A stretch of 39,180 bases of DNA from Magnetococcales bacterium (GCA_015232245.1 JADGAB010000005.1:1-39180); one strand, 5' to 3'. Positions 15,070 through 22,860 are shown, counted from the stretch's first letter. Numbers and translations: made by a program. The notes: generated by a model from the sequence alone, not told the origin.

Positions 15070-16982
15070 CTCCGTCCCTCCCGCCATCTGTCACGCGCAT
15101 TTCCCAACCACGATTCGCGCTTTTTCCCTGAAACAATCCTGGGCTGTTCTGGCACCACGATTTTTGGTTTTTCAGGCAGGATGATCCTGGGTGCGGGAAT
15201 CTCCAGACCCTCCTTCATGGGGAACGCCTCGCGCCGGTCGGCCTCCTTGTTCAACTGGAGGCCCATGGACATCAGGCCGTGCAGGGCAGCCAACGCATAC
15301 ACCCGGCAGTCCAAGGCCTCGTTGCGGTCGCCGTCTTTTTTGTGCCACTCGCGTACCTGACGGCCCTTGATGTAACGGGTGGCGACCTTCTCCGCCGTCA
15401 ATTGGCGAAACCACTCGGCATCCCTCTCCTTCGGAAAATGGCAGTACCCTGGCCCAGGTTCTTGAATACGCAGCCGGGCGTAGATCGCCTCCTTGGCCGT
15501 ATCCACGCCGATCGCAAACAGAGGGACACGGGCTTTGTTGTTCGTTCGCCCAACTTTTGGCCAGATCAATTTCCCTGGCCCGCCAACCCCCTTGATCGGC
15601 CAGATTCTCCCGGCTTGACGCGCCTTGCAGAACAGGTAAACGCCCTGGGCATGGTGCCCGCCAGAGTCGATTGCAGCGGCACGGATGCGCAAATCAGGCA
15701 ATTGCCGGGCATGCGGGAACGTCCGCTGCAGCAGCACATCAAGATCATTCCAGATTGTCGGGCTGGTCGGGTCGCCATAAAGCACCCGGTAGTCTATTGA
15801 CCAGGACTCCTCATCCCGGCCCCAACCGACAAACTCGATTTCAAAACGGTTGTCCTGTACGTCCACACCGACGGTGATCAATACGACGCCAGCGGGGAGG
15901 GTTGGTCCAAAATCCTCGCGCCGAGCCATCAACCCTTCGCTGTCCAGCTTCTCGGCGGTCTCTTCCCACGATTGCGCCAACACCGTATTGATCCATTCCT
16001 TCAGTTGAAACGGGTCACGGTGCTTCTCCCCATGCTCCACCGCGATATCCCCCCATGAATTCCAGCCGAGCGGGCAATACAGTCCGTTGAGGTGGAATCC
16101 TGCCGCCTTCCTGATGCCCGGAGAACTGGCGATCCACCTCCCATGGAGCAGCATCTTTGTTTTGTGAAATTCCTGGATCTCTGCTTCGCAATGCACGCAC
16201 ACATAATGCGCCAGGTGGCGTTGGCCTTGCGCAAACCGGATCTGCGCCCACTCCAGAATCTGCAATGCGTTGCAGAACGGGCATGGCACCCAGTAGTACC
16301 TCTGGTCGCTTTCCTCAAAGGCCTTTTCGATCCGGGAGAAGCCCTTGATGGTGGGTGTCGAGGTCAACAGGATTTTTTTGCTGTTGCCGAAGGTGTTGGT
16401 ACGCCGCAGCGCCAAGCCAACCGGATCACCCTGGCCATCCACATCGCCTTCAAAACGGTCAATTTCGTCCAAAAAGACAAAGCGCACCGGCATGCTGGAC
16501 AGCGACGCGCTTGAATTCGACCCGACGATGCTTAAAATGCCTCCTCTGAATTCCTTCAACAACATGGTGTTGCCGCTGTCTCTGCTTCTTGAGTCACTGA
16601 CCAGACCTTTCAGAACGGGACTGGTTTCGATCATCGGCGTCAACCGCTGTTTCGAATACTTCTCAGCAGTGCCAAGCGTGGGCTGGACCATCAGGATCGG
16701 GCCGGGCGTCAAGTCGATGATGCTCCCAATCCAGTTCAAGCCAACTTCTGTTTTGCCAAGTTGTGAGGCCATCATCACCACCACCTTCTGGTGGGGTGAC
16801 GATTCAGACAGGCAGTCCATGATCTCCCGCAGGTAGGGGGTCCGGTCGGTGCGCCACAGTCCAGGCTCTTTTGCCGACACCGACGACAACACCCGGTTCC
16901 GGTCCGCCCATTCTGAGACGGTCATTCTTGGCGTTGGCTTGCGACCCGCACGGGCGGACAACAGATGAGACGAAATGACCAT
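15066..16982 (-). CDS. terL: Terminase large subunit, GpA family
   Basis: A 638-residue DNA-packaging motor. The ATPase part has the Walker A-like ASQLGKTE (residues 72-79) and Walker B RFVFLDEID (157-165), then motif III LLTSTPTIKGFSRIEKAF. Two CxxC pairs (CPFC and CVHC, about residues 230-270) form the zinc element of GpA terminases. The nuclease part starts near VGVDVQDNRFEIEFVGWG, with further acidic positions and an AAIDSGGHH segment. The ATG at 16982 has GGAAG upstream; an open stretch further upstream was not used. It directly follows the TerS-like/methyltransferase gene (22 bases). Confidence 0.95.
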   Translation of the reverse strand: MVISSHLLSARAGRKPTPRMTVSEWADRNRVLSSVSAKEPGLWRTDRTPYLREIMDCLSESSPHQKVVVMMASQLGKTEVGLNWIGSIIDLTPGPILMVQPTLGTAEKYSKQRLTPMIETSPVLKGLVSDSRSRDSGNTMLLKEFRGGILSIVGSNSSASLSSMPVRFVFLDEIDRFEGDVDGQGDPVGLALRRTNTFGNSKKILLTSTPTIKGFSRIEKAFEESDQRYYWVPCPFCNALQILEWAQIRFAQGQRHLAHYVCVHCEAEIQEFHKTKMLLHGRWIASSPGIRKAAGFHLNGLYCPLGWNSWGDIAVEHGEKHRDPFQLKEWINTVLAQSWEETAEKLDSEGLMARREDFGPTLPAGVVLITVGVDVQDNRFEIEFVGWGRDEESWSIDYRVLYGDPTSPTIWNDLDVLLQRTFPHARQLPDLRIRAAAIDSGGHHAQGVYLFCKARQAGRIWPIKGVGGPGKLIWPKVGRTNNKARVPLFAIGVDTAKEAIYARLRIQEPGPGYCHFPKERDAEWFRQLTAEKVATRYIKGRQVREWHKKDGDRNEALDCRVYALAALHGLMSMGLQLNKEADRREAFPMKEGLEIPAPRIILPEKPKIVVPEQPRIVSGKKRESWLGNARDRWREGRR

Positions 16983-17004
16983 GAGATTTTCTTCCCGCAC
17001 CTGT

Positions 17005-18345
17005 TTACGATGCGTCGGAGGAATCCAGCGCAACGCCGCGCTCTTTCGCCACTTGCTCAAAAGTCTTGCCGCCAGAACCTTCCAGGTAGGCGATTTTGCC
17101 CGTGGCCTGGATGAACCGCTTCACGCCCACATCAACGTAAATCGGGCTGATTTCCATGGCATACACCCGGCGGTGGGTCAGGTGACCGGCCATGATCTGG
17201 GAACCGGAACCGCTGAATGGCTCATAGCACAGCCCGCCAATCGGGACGTGTTGCCTCATCGGGATGCCAAAGCAGTCCAGGGGCTTGGGCGTCGGGTGAT
17301 CCGGGCGTTCGTCCCCGGCCAGCGACTTCAGATCCCAGACTGTTGACGCTGACTCGGCATCCTCGATCTTGGCTGGCCGGTTGCCCCGGATCCAGCCATA
17401 GAAACAGGGTTCGTGCTTCCACAGGTAATGGGTGCGGGTCAAGACGGAGGCGTTCTTGTTCCAGATGATTTGTTGATGGACAAAAGCCCCCAGTTTTTCC
17501 CAAACTGCCTCCACCATGGCCTGACGCTTGGAAGCGTGCCAGCAATACCATGCCGCGTGAGGGTCGATGGCATGATCGATGGCCGCCCGGATGAATCCCT
17601 CGTAAAGTTCCGGCCCCTGACTGGCGTCATCCCAGGTGACGCCGTAGGTGCCTGACCAGTCCTTGTTGCCGCCCACCCAGCCTTTTTTGCCAACGGCGGC
17701 CACGGCGTCTGGTCCTTCATTTGCGGATTTTGCCTTGTCCCGTTTGTTCGGCGGATGATTTGTTCCATCATAATCCACAAGGTAGGGCGGATCGGTCGCA
17801 AACAGGATGGCCCGTTCGCCATTCATCAGGCGGATGACGTCCTCGGCCTTCGTGCTGTCGCCGCACAGGAGGCGGTGATCCCCCAGCACCCAAAGATCGT
17901 TGGGACGGGTGACCGGGTTGACGGGTGGTTCGGGGATGACGTCCTCGCCGCCGATGCCATCACCATCGCCTTCCTCACCATCTCCCTGTTCAAATCCATC
18001 CAGAAAACCGGCGACATCCTCGTCCGAGAAGCCGATCACATCGGTGTCAACCGGAGGGGCTGCGGCAACCGGAGGGGCTGCGGCAATTGGAGATGCCCCA
18101 GTGACTGGACGTGCCTCGGTTGCTGGAGGTGTCCCGATGACTGGAGGTGCCCCGGTTGCTGGAGTCGGCTGTGGACGATTGCGCTGTTGCGCTGGATCAG
18201 TGTTTGATTCCCATGCTTTGTCGGCCTTGGCCTGATCTATCGATCCGTCAGGATTGCGCTGAATGCGACCACTCTTGATCGCTTTGTCCACCGCCGATGG
18301 TGCAACGCCTCGATGTCTGGCGTATTCACGAACCCCCATGCCCAT
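17005..18345 (-). CDS. Fusion of small-terminase-like HTH domain and DNA methyltransferase
   Basis: A 446-residue protein. Residues 4-30 (VREYARHRGVAPSAVDKAIK), followed by NPDGSIDQAKADKAW and NTDPAQQ, match the HTH start of phage Nu1-like small terminase / 'element of external origin' proteins. Residues about 57-100 are a Pro/Ala linker of short repeats (TGAPPVIGTPPAT), followed by an acidic stretch. Residues 150-420 are a beta-class methyltransferase: WVLGDHRLLCGDS, catalytic DPPY (175-178), a target-recognition region, then the cofactor motif EPFSGSG (365-371) after the catalytic motif. It should methylate adenine N6 or cytosine N4. The position directly upstream of terL is that of terS. 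An in-frame ATG at 18339 is an alternative start. Confidence 0.85.
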   Translation of the reverse strand: MGMGVREYARHRGVAPSAVDKAIKSGRIQRNPDGSIDQAKADKAWESNTDPAQQRNRPQPTPATGAPPVIGTPPATEARPVTGASPIAAAPPVAAAPPVDTDVIGFSDEDVAGFLDGFEQGDGEEGDGDGIGGEDVIPEPPVNPVTRPNDLWVLGDHRLLCGDSTKAEDVIRLMNGERAILFATDPPYLVDYDGTNHPPNKRDKAKSANEGPDAVAAVGKKGWVGGNKDWSGTYGVTWDDASQGPELYEGFIRAAIDHAIDPHAAWYCWHASKRQAMVEAVWEKLGAFVHQQIIWNKNASVLTRTHYLWKHEPCFYGWIRGNRPAKIEDAESASTVWDLKSLAGDERPDHPTPKPLDCFGIPMRQHVPIGGLCYEPFSGSGSQIMAGHLTHRRVYAMEISPIYVDVGVKRFIQATGKIAYLEGSGGKTFEQVAKERGVALDSSDAS

Positions 18346-18366
18346 GATCGATCTCTACCACCCGAC

Positions 18367-18549
18367 TGTTCATTCGACTGTTCGGCAAGTACTTGTTCAC
18401 TGTTCACCCGGAGTGTTCACCGAATGTTCGCTCACTGTTCACCCGGAGTGTTCACCGAGTGTTCACTCGCTGTTCACCCGGATTCGGATTTTTTATGTTA
18501 TTTTTCAAGTGATTGTCTCTCTTGATTTTCAGAAAATTTCAGGGTGTTC
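18367..18549. repeat. Phased TGTTC(ACC) repeat array upstream of the terminase genes
   Basis: TGTTC begins at 18367, 18379, 18394, 18401, 18414, 18425, 18436, 18449, 18460, 18471 and again at 18545. Most copies read TGTTCACC or TGTTCACT. Between 18401 and 18471 the array is a 35-bp unit (offsets 0, 13, 24) repeated exactly twice, so copies are 11-13 bp apart, close to one helix turn. It starts 22 bases upstream of the TerS-like start codon. A terminase-binding (cos/pac) site or iterons are the most likely uses; which one is not shown. Confidence 0.8.
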
Positions 18550-18872
18550 ACCCGGTTTTTGGTCTGACGCTGGGCGGCTTTCGGGGTCGCGCGGACCGCG
18601 CGGCCCTGGAGGCCAGGAAGGAACCATGGATGCCAGTGGCATGGAGCAGCAGCCAGGACGCGACACGGCGCGCCATGTGCGGCCTGTTGGCCATTTTTGA
18701 CCGCCGAATCATCTTTTTGTTTTCGACTCCATGTTGGTTGCCGTTCTCAGGCTGCGAACCATTCTCTTGCCCAAGCGTATCTGGTGCGGCTTCTCCGCAG
18801 CCTGCGGTACCATGGGCACACTTGGCATTCATCATAAAAATCTTCAAAAACATATAATTCATCAAAACAGTG
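18550..18872. other. Intergenic region without a recognisable gene
   Basis: Between the repeat array and the first DUF3489 leader. Open frames here on either strand are short and have low-quality composition. The right third (18830-18870) is AT-rich and contains TATAAT at 18853-18858, which may be a promoter element, but no well-placed -35 partner is visible. Confidence 0.5.
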
Positions 18873-18924
18873 CTTGATAAGGTGGCGCGACCGATGGCTT
18901 CATGTGTCCAACGCAAACAACCAC
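18873..18924 (+). promoter_or_regulatory. Duplicated leader, copy 1, upstream of first DUF3489 gene
   Basis: This 52-base stretch (starts CTTGATAAGGTGGCG and contains CGATGGCTTCAT and CGCAAACAAC) is about 75-80% identical to 19880-19932. Both lie just upstream of a DUF3489 paralogue at the same distance and are preceded by AT-rich DNA. It is probably a shared promoter or operator; exact elements cannot be assigned. Confidence 0.5.
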
Positions 18925-18941
18925 CTTCAGGAGCAAACACC

Positions 18942-19403
18942 ATGAGCGAACTCACCACCACTCAACAGACCGTCCTCCACGCCGCAGCCGCGCGCGAAGA
19001 TGGGTCCATCCACCCTATGCCAAGCAACGTCAAGGGCGGTGCCGCCATGAAGGTGATCGACTCCATGCGTACCAAGGGGCTGATCAAGGCCGATGCAGAC
19101 ACCATCAGCGACGTTGGATACCGCGCCATCGGGTTGGAGGCACCCACAGCCTTGGCCCTGGCAACGACCAAGACCAGTCGCACCAATACCAAAAAGGCCA
19201 AGGTGATCGAATTGATGAAACGCCCCGAAGGGGCCACCGCCGCCCAGATCGCCGAGGTCACCGGGTGGCAAAGTCACACGATTCGGGGCTTTCTCTCCCT
19301 GGCCAAATCGAAAATGGGATTGGCGATCACCACCAACCGCCTGTGGGTGGCGGGTGCGAACCAACTGGGGTCACCGGGTTCCTACACGACCTACTTCGCA
19401 TGA
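18942..19403 (+). CDS. DUF3489 domain protein (short paralogue, 153 aa)
   Basis: The N-terminal domain (residues 1-68: MSELTTTQQTVLHAAA, DGSIHPMP, GYRAIGL) looks like a winged-helix unit. A short linker leads to the C-terminal DUF3489 domain (residues about 83-130: KKAKVIELMKRPEGATAAQI and TGWQSHTIRGFLS), again helix-turn-helix-like. Function is unknown; DNA binding is a reasonable inference. The ATG has AGGAG 8 bases upstream. It is on the plus strand, opposite to the phage operons, and is followed by a hairpin at 19415-19436. The second, longer paralogue is at 19951. Confidence 0.82.
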   Translation: MSELTTTQQTVLHAAAAREDGSIHPMPSNVKGGAAMKVIDSMRTKGLIKADADTISDVGYRAIGLEAPTALALATTKTSRTNTKKAKVIELMKRPEGATAAQIAEVTGWQSHTIRGFLSLAKSKMGLAITTNRLWVAGANQLGSPGSYTTYFA

Positions 19404-19414
19404 CCGGGCCAGAT

Positions 19415-19436
19415 GCCGCCCTGGCAGCAGGGCGGC
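19415..19436 (+). terminator. 3' hairpin after first DUF3489 gene
   Basis: An 8-bp perfect stem (GCCGCCCT with AGGGCGGC) around a 6-base loop, 11 bases past the stop codon. There is no T-run, so termination is uncertain. The same hairpin type recurs at 19783-19810 and 21327-21352. Confidence 0.45.
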
Positions 19437-19473
19437 CAGACCAATCACGACACTGGCAGATAAGGAGAACGCC

Positions 19474-19716
19474 ATGACCACATACACCACATCCCCCTCG
19501 TCCAAGCTCCTGGCCACTGCCAGGCGGAACATCACCGCCGCCCAGGTGAACATCGACACTGCCAGGACGGCGCTCGAAACCGCGCCAGACCGGTTTGGCC
19601 TGGCCGAGGATTACCTGCATGACGCCGAAATCGCCATCACCAATGCCCTGCAAGAGATCGAAGAGTGGATCGCTGATGCCGAGAATGCCTTGGTCCTGGA
19701 TGAGAACCAATCTTGA
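19474..19716 (+). CDS. Small helical protein (80 aa), unknown function
   Basis: An 80-residue protein starts MTTYTTSPSSKLLATARRN. The rest is predicted helical and increasingly acidic (FGLAEDYLHDAEIAITNAL, then EIEEWIADAENALVLDE), with heptad-like spacing that suggests a coiled coil. AAGGAG lies 6 bases before the ATG. It sits between the two DUF3489 paralogues and ends shortly before the second hairpin. No family is recognised. Confidence 0.65.
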   Translation: MTTYTTSPSSKLLATARRNITAAQVNIDTARTALETAPDRFGLAEDYLHDAEIAITNALQEIEEWIADAENALVLDENQS

Positions 19717-19782
19717 ACCTTCTTCCGCCTTGCACTCCTGCATCAGCAGATTCCCCGACGCTCACCCCCTGACGTTCCCATC

Positions 19783-19810
19783 CATGCCGCCCTGACAGCG
19801 GGGCAGCATG
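19783..19810 (+). terminator. 3' hairpin after the 80-aa gene
   Basis: CATGCCGCCC pairs imperfectly with GGGGCAGCATG around TGACAGC. It is closely related in sequence to the hairpin at 19415-19436, and both are followed within about 15 bases by CAGA.CC. No T-run follows, so it may be a stabilising or attenuating structure rather than a terminator. Confidence 0.4.
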
Positions 19811-19879
19811 GGTTGGTCAGAACCGCCTTAAACATTAATGATAAAAAATATCGAAAAAATGAATTTAATTTAAAATTGC

Positions 19880-19932
19880 CTTGATATGGTTGCGTCTTCG
19901 ATGGCTTCATTGTGGCCATCGCAAACAACAAC
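19880..19932 (+). promoter_or_regulatory. Duplicated leader, copy 2, upstream of second DUF3489 gene
   Basis: Matches 18873-18924: CTTGATATGGTTGCG, CGATGGCTTCAT and CGCAAACAAC are conserved in order and spacing. It is preceded by a very AT-rich stretch (19828-19878). The parallel placement argues that both DUF3489 genes are controlled in the same way. Confidence 0.5.
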
Positions 19933-19950
19933 CAAGCAAGAGCAACCACG

Positions 19951-21303
19951 ATGAACGAACTGACCCCCACTCAAAAAACCATCCTTGAAGCCGCCATTGG
20001 TCACCTCAACGGCTCGATCCACCCCCTGCCAGAGAACCTCAAGGGCGAGGCCGCCCGGAAGGTGATCAAGTGCCTGCTCAAGAAAGAACTGATCGAGGAG
20101 GACGGCCATGAAGCCTGGCGCATCACCGAAGCCGGATACCGGGCCATCGGGTTGACCCTGCCCCAGGATGCGGAAGTGCAACACAACGCCATCGATGATT
20201 ACGAAGCGGATGTCGTCACTGCCGAGCAGTCCGTGATGACCGAAACAGCCGATGCCACCACAGACCTTGCAACGGACATCCCCACCACTGTCGGGCAGGC
20301 TGATGGCGAACCCTTCACAACCCTGAATGTGGAAGTCGACGACACCCTCGCGCAGTTGCCGGAGGAGACCTCCTGCCTCAACGTGTCCACGACCGCAGCA
20401 TTGACCCTGGCCGACGCAGAGAAGGCCTACGCTGAAGCCGACGCCGCATACGAAGCGGCGGCCAAGGCGTACCAAGATGCAGACGACGCACTGAACAAAA
20501 CCATCCGCAAGGGGAAGAGCCAGGCCATCATCGAGCAGGCCCGCGAGGAGATGGTTGCCGCCAGGGAAGCCGCCAACCAGACCGCCGAGGCCGCCATGAC
20601 CGCGCAGACCATTCTGAACAGCATCGCGTCACAAGCAACCACGGATGCGGACACCACCGACGAAACGCCCACGGCCCTGCCAACTGCCGACAAGCTGCCA
20701 AAATTCATCACCATCGAGGTTTCGCCGGTCATGCGCATTGCCATCGAAGCGGCCTTGAACACCCCTTTGGCCATGACGATTGACGGCGAACCGGACCCGA
20801 CCATGGAAACCGGAGAGAATTTCGAGGAGGACATTGCCGCCGCCGAACAGTCTCTGGCCGAAACGCAAACCCAGGCATCGACGGAAGCCGACGAGCGTGC
20901 CCTGATCGCCTTGCTTGAAATCATCTCGCGACGCCATCTGAGCATCGAGACGTTGGAAACCCGACTGTCAGACAGCCTGGATTTCCACAACATTGCGGTT
21001 TGGTGCATCAGAAATGCCTTGATCGCCGCCTACGAGGCCGGGTTGCAGGCAGCCAAAAAGCCCACCATCAAAAGGACGCCCAAGGCCTCCGCCGACAAGG
21101 CACCCAGAGACAACAAAAAGTCCATGGTCCTGGCGATGCTCGCCCGGCCTGATGGTGCCACCATCGAACAGATCGCCGATGCAACCAACTGGCAAACCCA
21201 CACGATCAGGAGTTTTCTTTCCATCGCCAAAAAGAAGGGCGCGAACATCGAGATGGCGGGCACCAGCACCGACGGATCCCGCATCTACCACATTGCCGCC
21301 TGA
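19951..21303 (+). CDS. DUF3489 domain protein with long Ala-rich coiled-coil insert (450 aa)
   Basis: The N-terminal 70 residues (MNELTPTQKTILEAAI, NGSIHPLPENLKG, GYRAIGL) are homologous to the short paralogue at 18942. The C-terminal about 70 residues (KKSMVLAMLARPDGATIEQI, TNWQTHTIRSFLS, SRIYHIAA) form the DUF3489 domain. Between them lie about 300 residues rich in Ala, Thr, Asp and Glu, with a clear heptad-like stretch around residues 150-220 (DAEKAYAEADAAYEAAAKAY). It therefore looks like the short gene with a coiled-coil spacer. The ATG at 19951 was chosen by alignment with the paralogue; a GTG at 19912 is possible. Confidence 0.8.
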   Translation: MNELTPTQKTILEAAIGHLNGSIHPLPENLKGEAARKVIKCLLKKELIEEDGHEAWRITEAGYRAIGLTLPQDAEVQHNAIDDYEADVVTAEQSVMTETADATTDLATDIPTTVGQADGEPFTTLNVEVDDTLAQLPEETSCLNVSTTAALTLADAEKAYAEADAAYEAAAKAYQDADDALNKTIRKGKSQAIIEQAREEMVAAREAANQTAEAAMTAQTILNSIASQATTDADTTDETPTALPTADKLPKFITIEVSPVMRIAIEAALNTPLAMTIDGEPDPTMETGENFEEDIAAAEQSLAETQTQASTEADERALIALLEIISRRHLSIETLETRLSDSLDFHNIAVWCIRNALIAAYEAGLQAAKKPTIKRTPKASADKAPRDNKKSMVLAMLARPDGATIEQIADATNWQTHTIRSFLSIAKKKGANIEMAGTSTDGSRIYHIAA

Positions 21304-21326
21304 CGCCACGCACACCTGATCAGCAA

Positions 21327-21352
21327 CCGCCACCCTGGCAACGGGGTGGCGG
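21327..21352. terminator. Hairpin between convergent genes
   Basis: CCGCCACCC pairs with GGGTGGCGG (9 bp) around TGGCAACG, with an outer GCAAC/GTTGC pair. It lies between a plus-strand gene ending at 21303 and a minus-strand gene ending at 21448. It belongs to the same hairpin family as 19415-19436. It lacks a T-run. Confidence 0.45.
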
Positions 21353-21447
21353 CCCGTTGCCACCTTTCATCCCAGCCGCGCCCAACCCCACCACCAACCA
21401 AACCCGCGCCACAAGGGCGCGCGCAGCGCCACCGTACCGCCGCGCCG

Positions 21448-22056
21448 CTACCGCGCCGTGGCCAACGCCTTCTGCAACGCCTCCGCAAACCGTCGGGGGG
21501 CGTTCTCCAAAGCCACCCTGCGCACCGTCTCGTTGAAACCGAAGCGCGGCTTGAGTCGGACCTGATGAGGGAGGACATACATCAGCTTCAACCGCTCCCG
21601 GCGGCCTTTGCCAATGCGTCTCCAGACCGCCTTGACGTTTGCCCCCTTCTTGAGGGGAGCGATGAAATATCCCGGCCTCCGCAACATCGCGCCTGGGAAG
21701 CTGCCGGGCCGGGTCACAGACGTCGGGGAGGAACGCGCCCCAACCGGGACGCCCAGTGCCCTGCCAAAGACGCCCACCTTGGTGCCACCGGTTTCCTGGA
21801 TCGCCATGAACTGGTCCAACACCATCACGGTCGCTTTCAGGTCGCTCTTGCTGGCCGAGCGAATCTGGATGCCTTTCGCCACCCACCCGGTGCGGATGGT
21901 GAACTTTTGCGGCAACAGCCGTCGCACTTCGGCCTGGGCGTCTTTGGCCACATTGGTCAGGGTCAGGGCGGACGCGAACAAAAGCTGTTTGCCAACGTCC
22001 GCCACCGCCCGGTTGAGCGCGGACTCGTTGAACTCAATCCTGAGCAGGCCGCTCAT
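21448..22056 (-). CDS. HK97 gp10-like / minor tail protein Z-like protein
   Basis: A 202-residue protein. The N-terminal half (LFASALTLTNVAKDAQAEVRR, then FTIRTGWVAKGIQIRSASK and MAIQETGGTK) matches the pattern of phage gp10-like / tail Z proteins, which act at the head-tail interface or tail completion. The C-terminal half is basic. These genes normally lie next to the tail terminator. Here it is 17 kb away, behind the early region. Its start overlaps the upstream stop (ATGA, 22053-22056). Confidence 0.65.
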   Translation of the reverse strand: MSGLLRIEFNESALNRAVADVGKQLLFASALTLTNVAKDAQAEVRRLLPQKFTIRTGWVAKGIQIRSASKSDLKATVMVLDQFMAIQETGGTKVGVFGRALGVPVGARSSPTSVTRPGSFPGAMLRRPGYFIAPLKKGANVKAVWRRIGKGRRERLKLMYVLPHQVRLKPRFGFNETVRRVALENAPRRFAEALQKALATAR

Positions 22057-22442
22057 TCGGCTTCCTCGGCTTCGCCTTTGCTCAAATGGAGCGGACGGGA
22101 TGCAACTCGAAAATCAGCCCGCGCCTGCATGGAGGCCAGGCAGTCCTTCCCGCATCGGCCAGCGTGATCATCGAGCCGTTCAAACATCCGCGCGATCAAA
22201 GCCTTGGTCGTGTCGTGACTCTCTTTGATCATTTCCTTGATCTCATCCACGTCCGCTTTCCGAACCTTCTCGTTGGCGTTGGTGATTTGGAATTCATTGA
22301 ACTCTTTGGTAATCGCTTCAAGGTCATGCCTGAGGTCCATGATCGTGATGTGTTGCATCCACATGAGACCGGCCATGATCAGGAACATCACGGTCGGACC
22401 GCCGCTTTGGTTGAGCATGTTCAGAATCGCCACGACGTCCAT
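22053..22442 (-). CDS. Membrane-anchored coiled-coil protein, possible lysis (holin-like) protein
   Basis: A 129-residue protein with one membrane segment (about residues 14-33, GGPTVMFLIMAGLMWMQHI). A helical, charged domain follows (DLRHDLEAITKEFNEFQ, VDEIKEMIKESHDTTKAL), then two Cys (CGKDC) and a charged tail. GGAG lies 8 bases before the ATG, which overlaps the upstream stop as TAATG. Single-span proteins of this size occur as holins, antiholins or spanin-like proteins in phages, but no endolysin is in the window. The lysis role is inferred only. Confidence 0.6.
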   Translation of the reverse strand: MDVVAILNMLNQSGGPTVMFLIMAGLMWMQHITIMDLRHDLEAITKEFNEFQITNANEKVRKADVDEIKEMIKESHDTTKALIARMFERLDDHAGRCGKDCLASMQARADFRVASRPLHLSKGEAEEAE

Positions 22443-22717
22443 TAAAATTTCTCCAGAGAGTTCATCACGTTGATCAGGTAAGTCCGCATGGAGTGCGCAT
22501 GCAGCATGGCGAGCGGGGCTTTGCGAAACGTCACCAGGGCCTTGAACGCCTCGGACACCCGGTGCCAGCGCGACGGGTTTGCCTTCAGCCCGTCAGGGTC
22601 AAAAAACAGCTCCCGGCCCGCATGCGTGAAACGCAGCGCGGTGGGCAGGTGCGGCACCAGGTCGCCAGAGTTGCAGACCCGGGTGTAGGTGTTGGGCAGG
22701 TATCCTCCCCTTGCCAT
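22442..22717 (-). pseudogene. C-terminal remnant of a class 3 lipase-like protein
   Basis: About 91 residues match only the end of class 3 (alpha/beta hydrolase) lipases. NSGDLVPHLP carries the catalytic Asp, FTHAGRELFFD is the following conserved strand, and HSMRTYL carries the catalytic His. The nucleophile segment (GxSxG) and the rest of the fold are absent: upstream DNA runs straight into the inverted repeat at 22747-22860 and the primase remnant. It cannot be an active lipase. An ATG exists at 22717, but the frame stays open through the repeat. Phage lipases can assist host envelope lysis, which would fit the neighbouring membrane protein. Confidence 0.65.
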
Positions 22718-22746
22718 TTGGTTTGATCCCAACTGCGCCAACTGCG

Positions 22747-22860
22747 CCGATGTGCGCCAGTTGCGCCAGTGCGCCACTACTTTTTCCCAAAACCCGATTT
22801 TTCACTTTCCATACCCACCCCTGGCGCACTGGCGCAGTTGGCGCAACTGGCGCACATCGG
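22747..22860. repeat. Large inverted repeat made of TGCGCCA units
   Basis: The left arm (22747-22776, 30 bases) and right arm (22822-22860, 39 bases) are inverted copies; the right arm has one extra 9-base unit (TGGCGCAGT type). The loop is 45 bases. Both arms consist of tandem GCGCCAACT-like units, and additional units precede the left arm. The right arm is also coding, giving the Cys-rich end (CASCANCASAP) of the primase remnant. Confidence 0.85.

Noticed and set aside
18394-18480. CRISPR array
   Set aside because: The TGTTCAC repeats are too short and closely spaced (11-13 bp) with no unique spacers or cas genes; a protein-binding array fits better.
18263-18700. Plus-strand gene across the TGTTC array
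   Set aside because: The frame is open only because the repeat lacks stops (reads CSPGVFTECS-like repeats); no start signal and it overlaps the antisense TerS-like start.
19354-19473. N-terminal extension of the 80-aa protein
   Set aside because: It overlaps the previous gene's end and the hairpin; AAGGAG sits right before ATG 19474.
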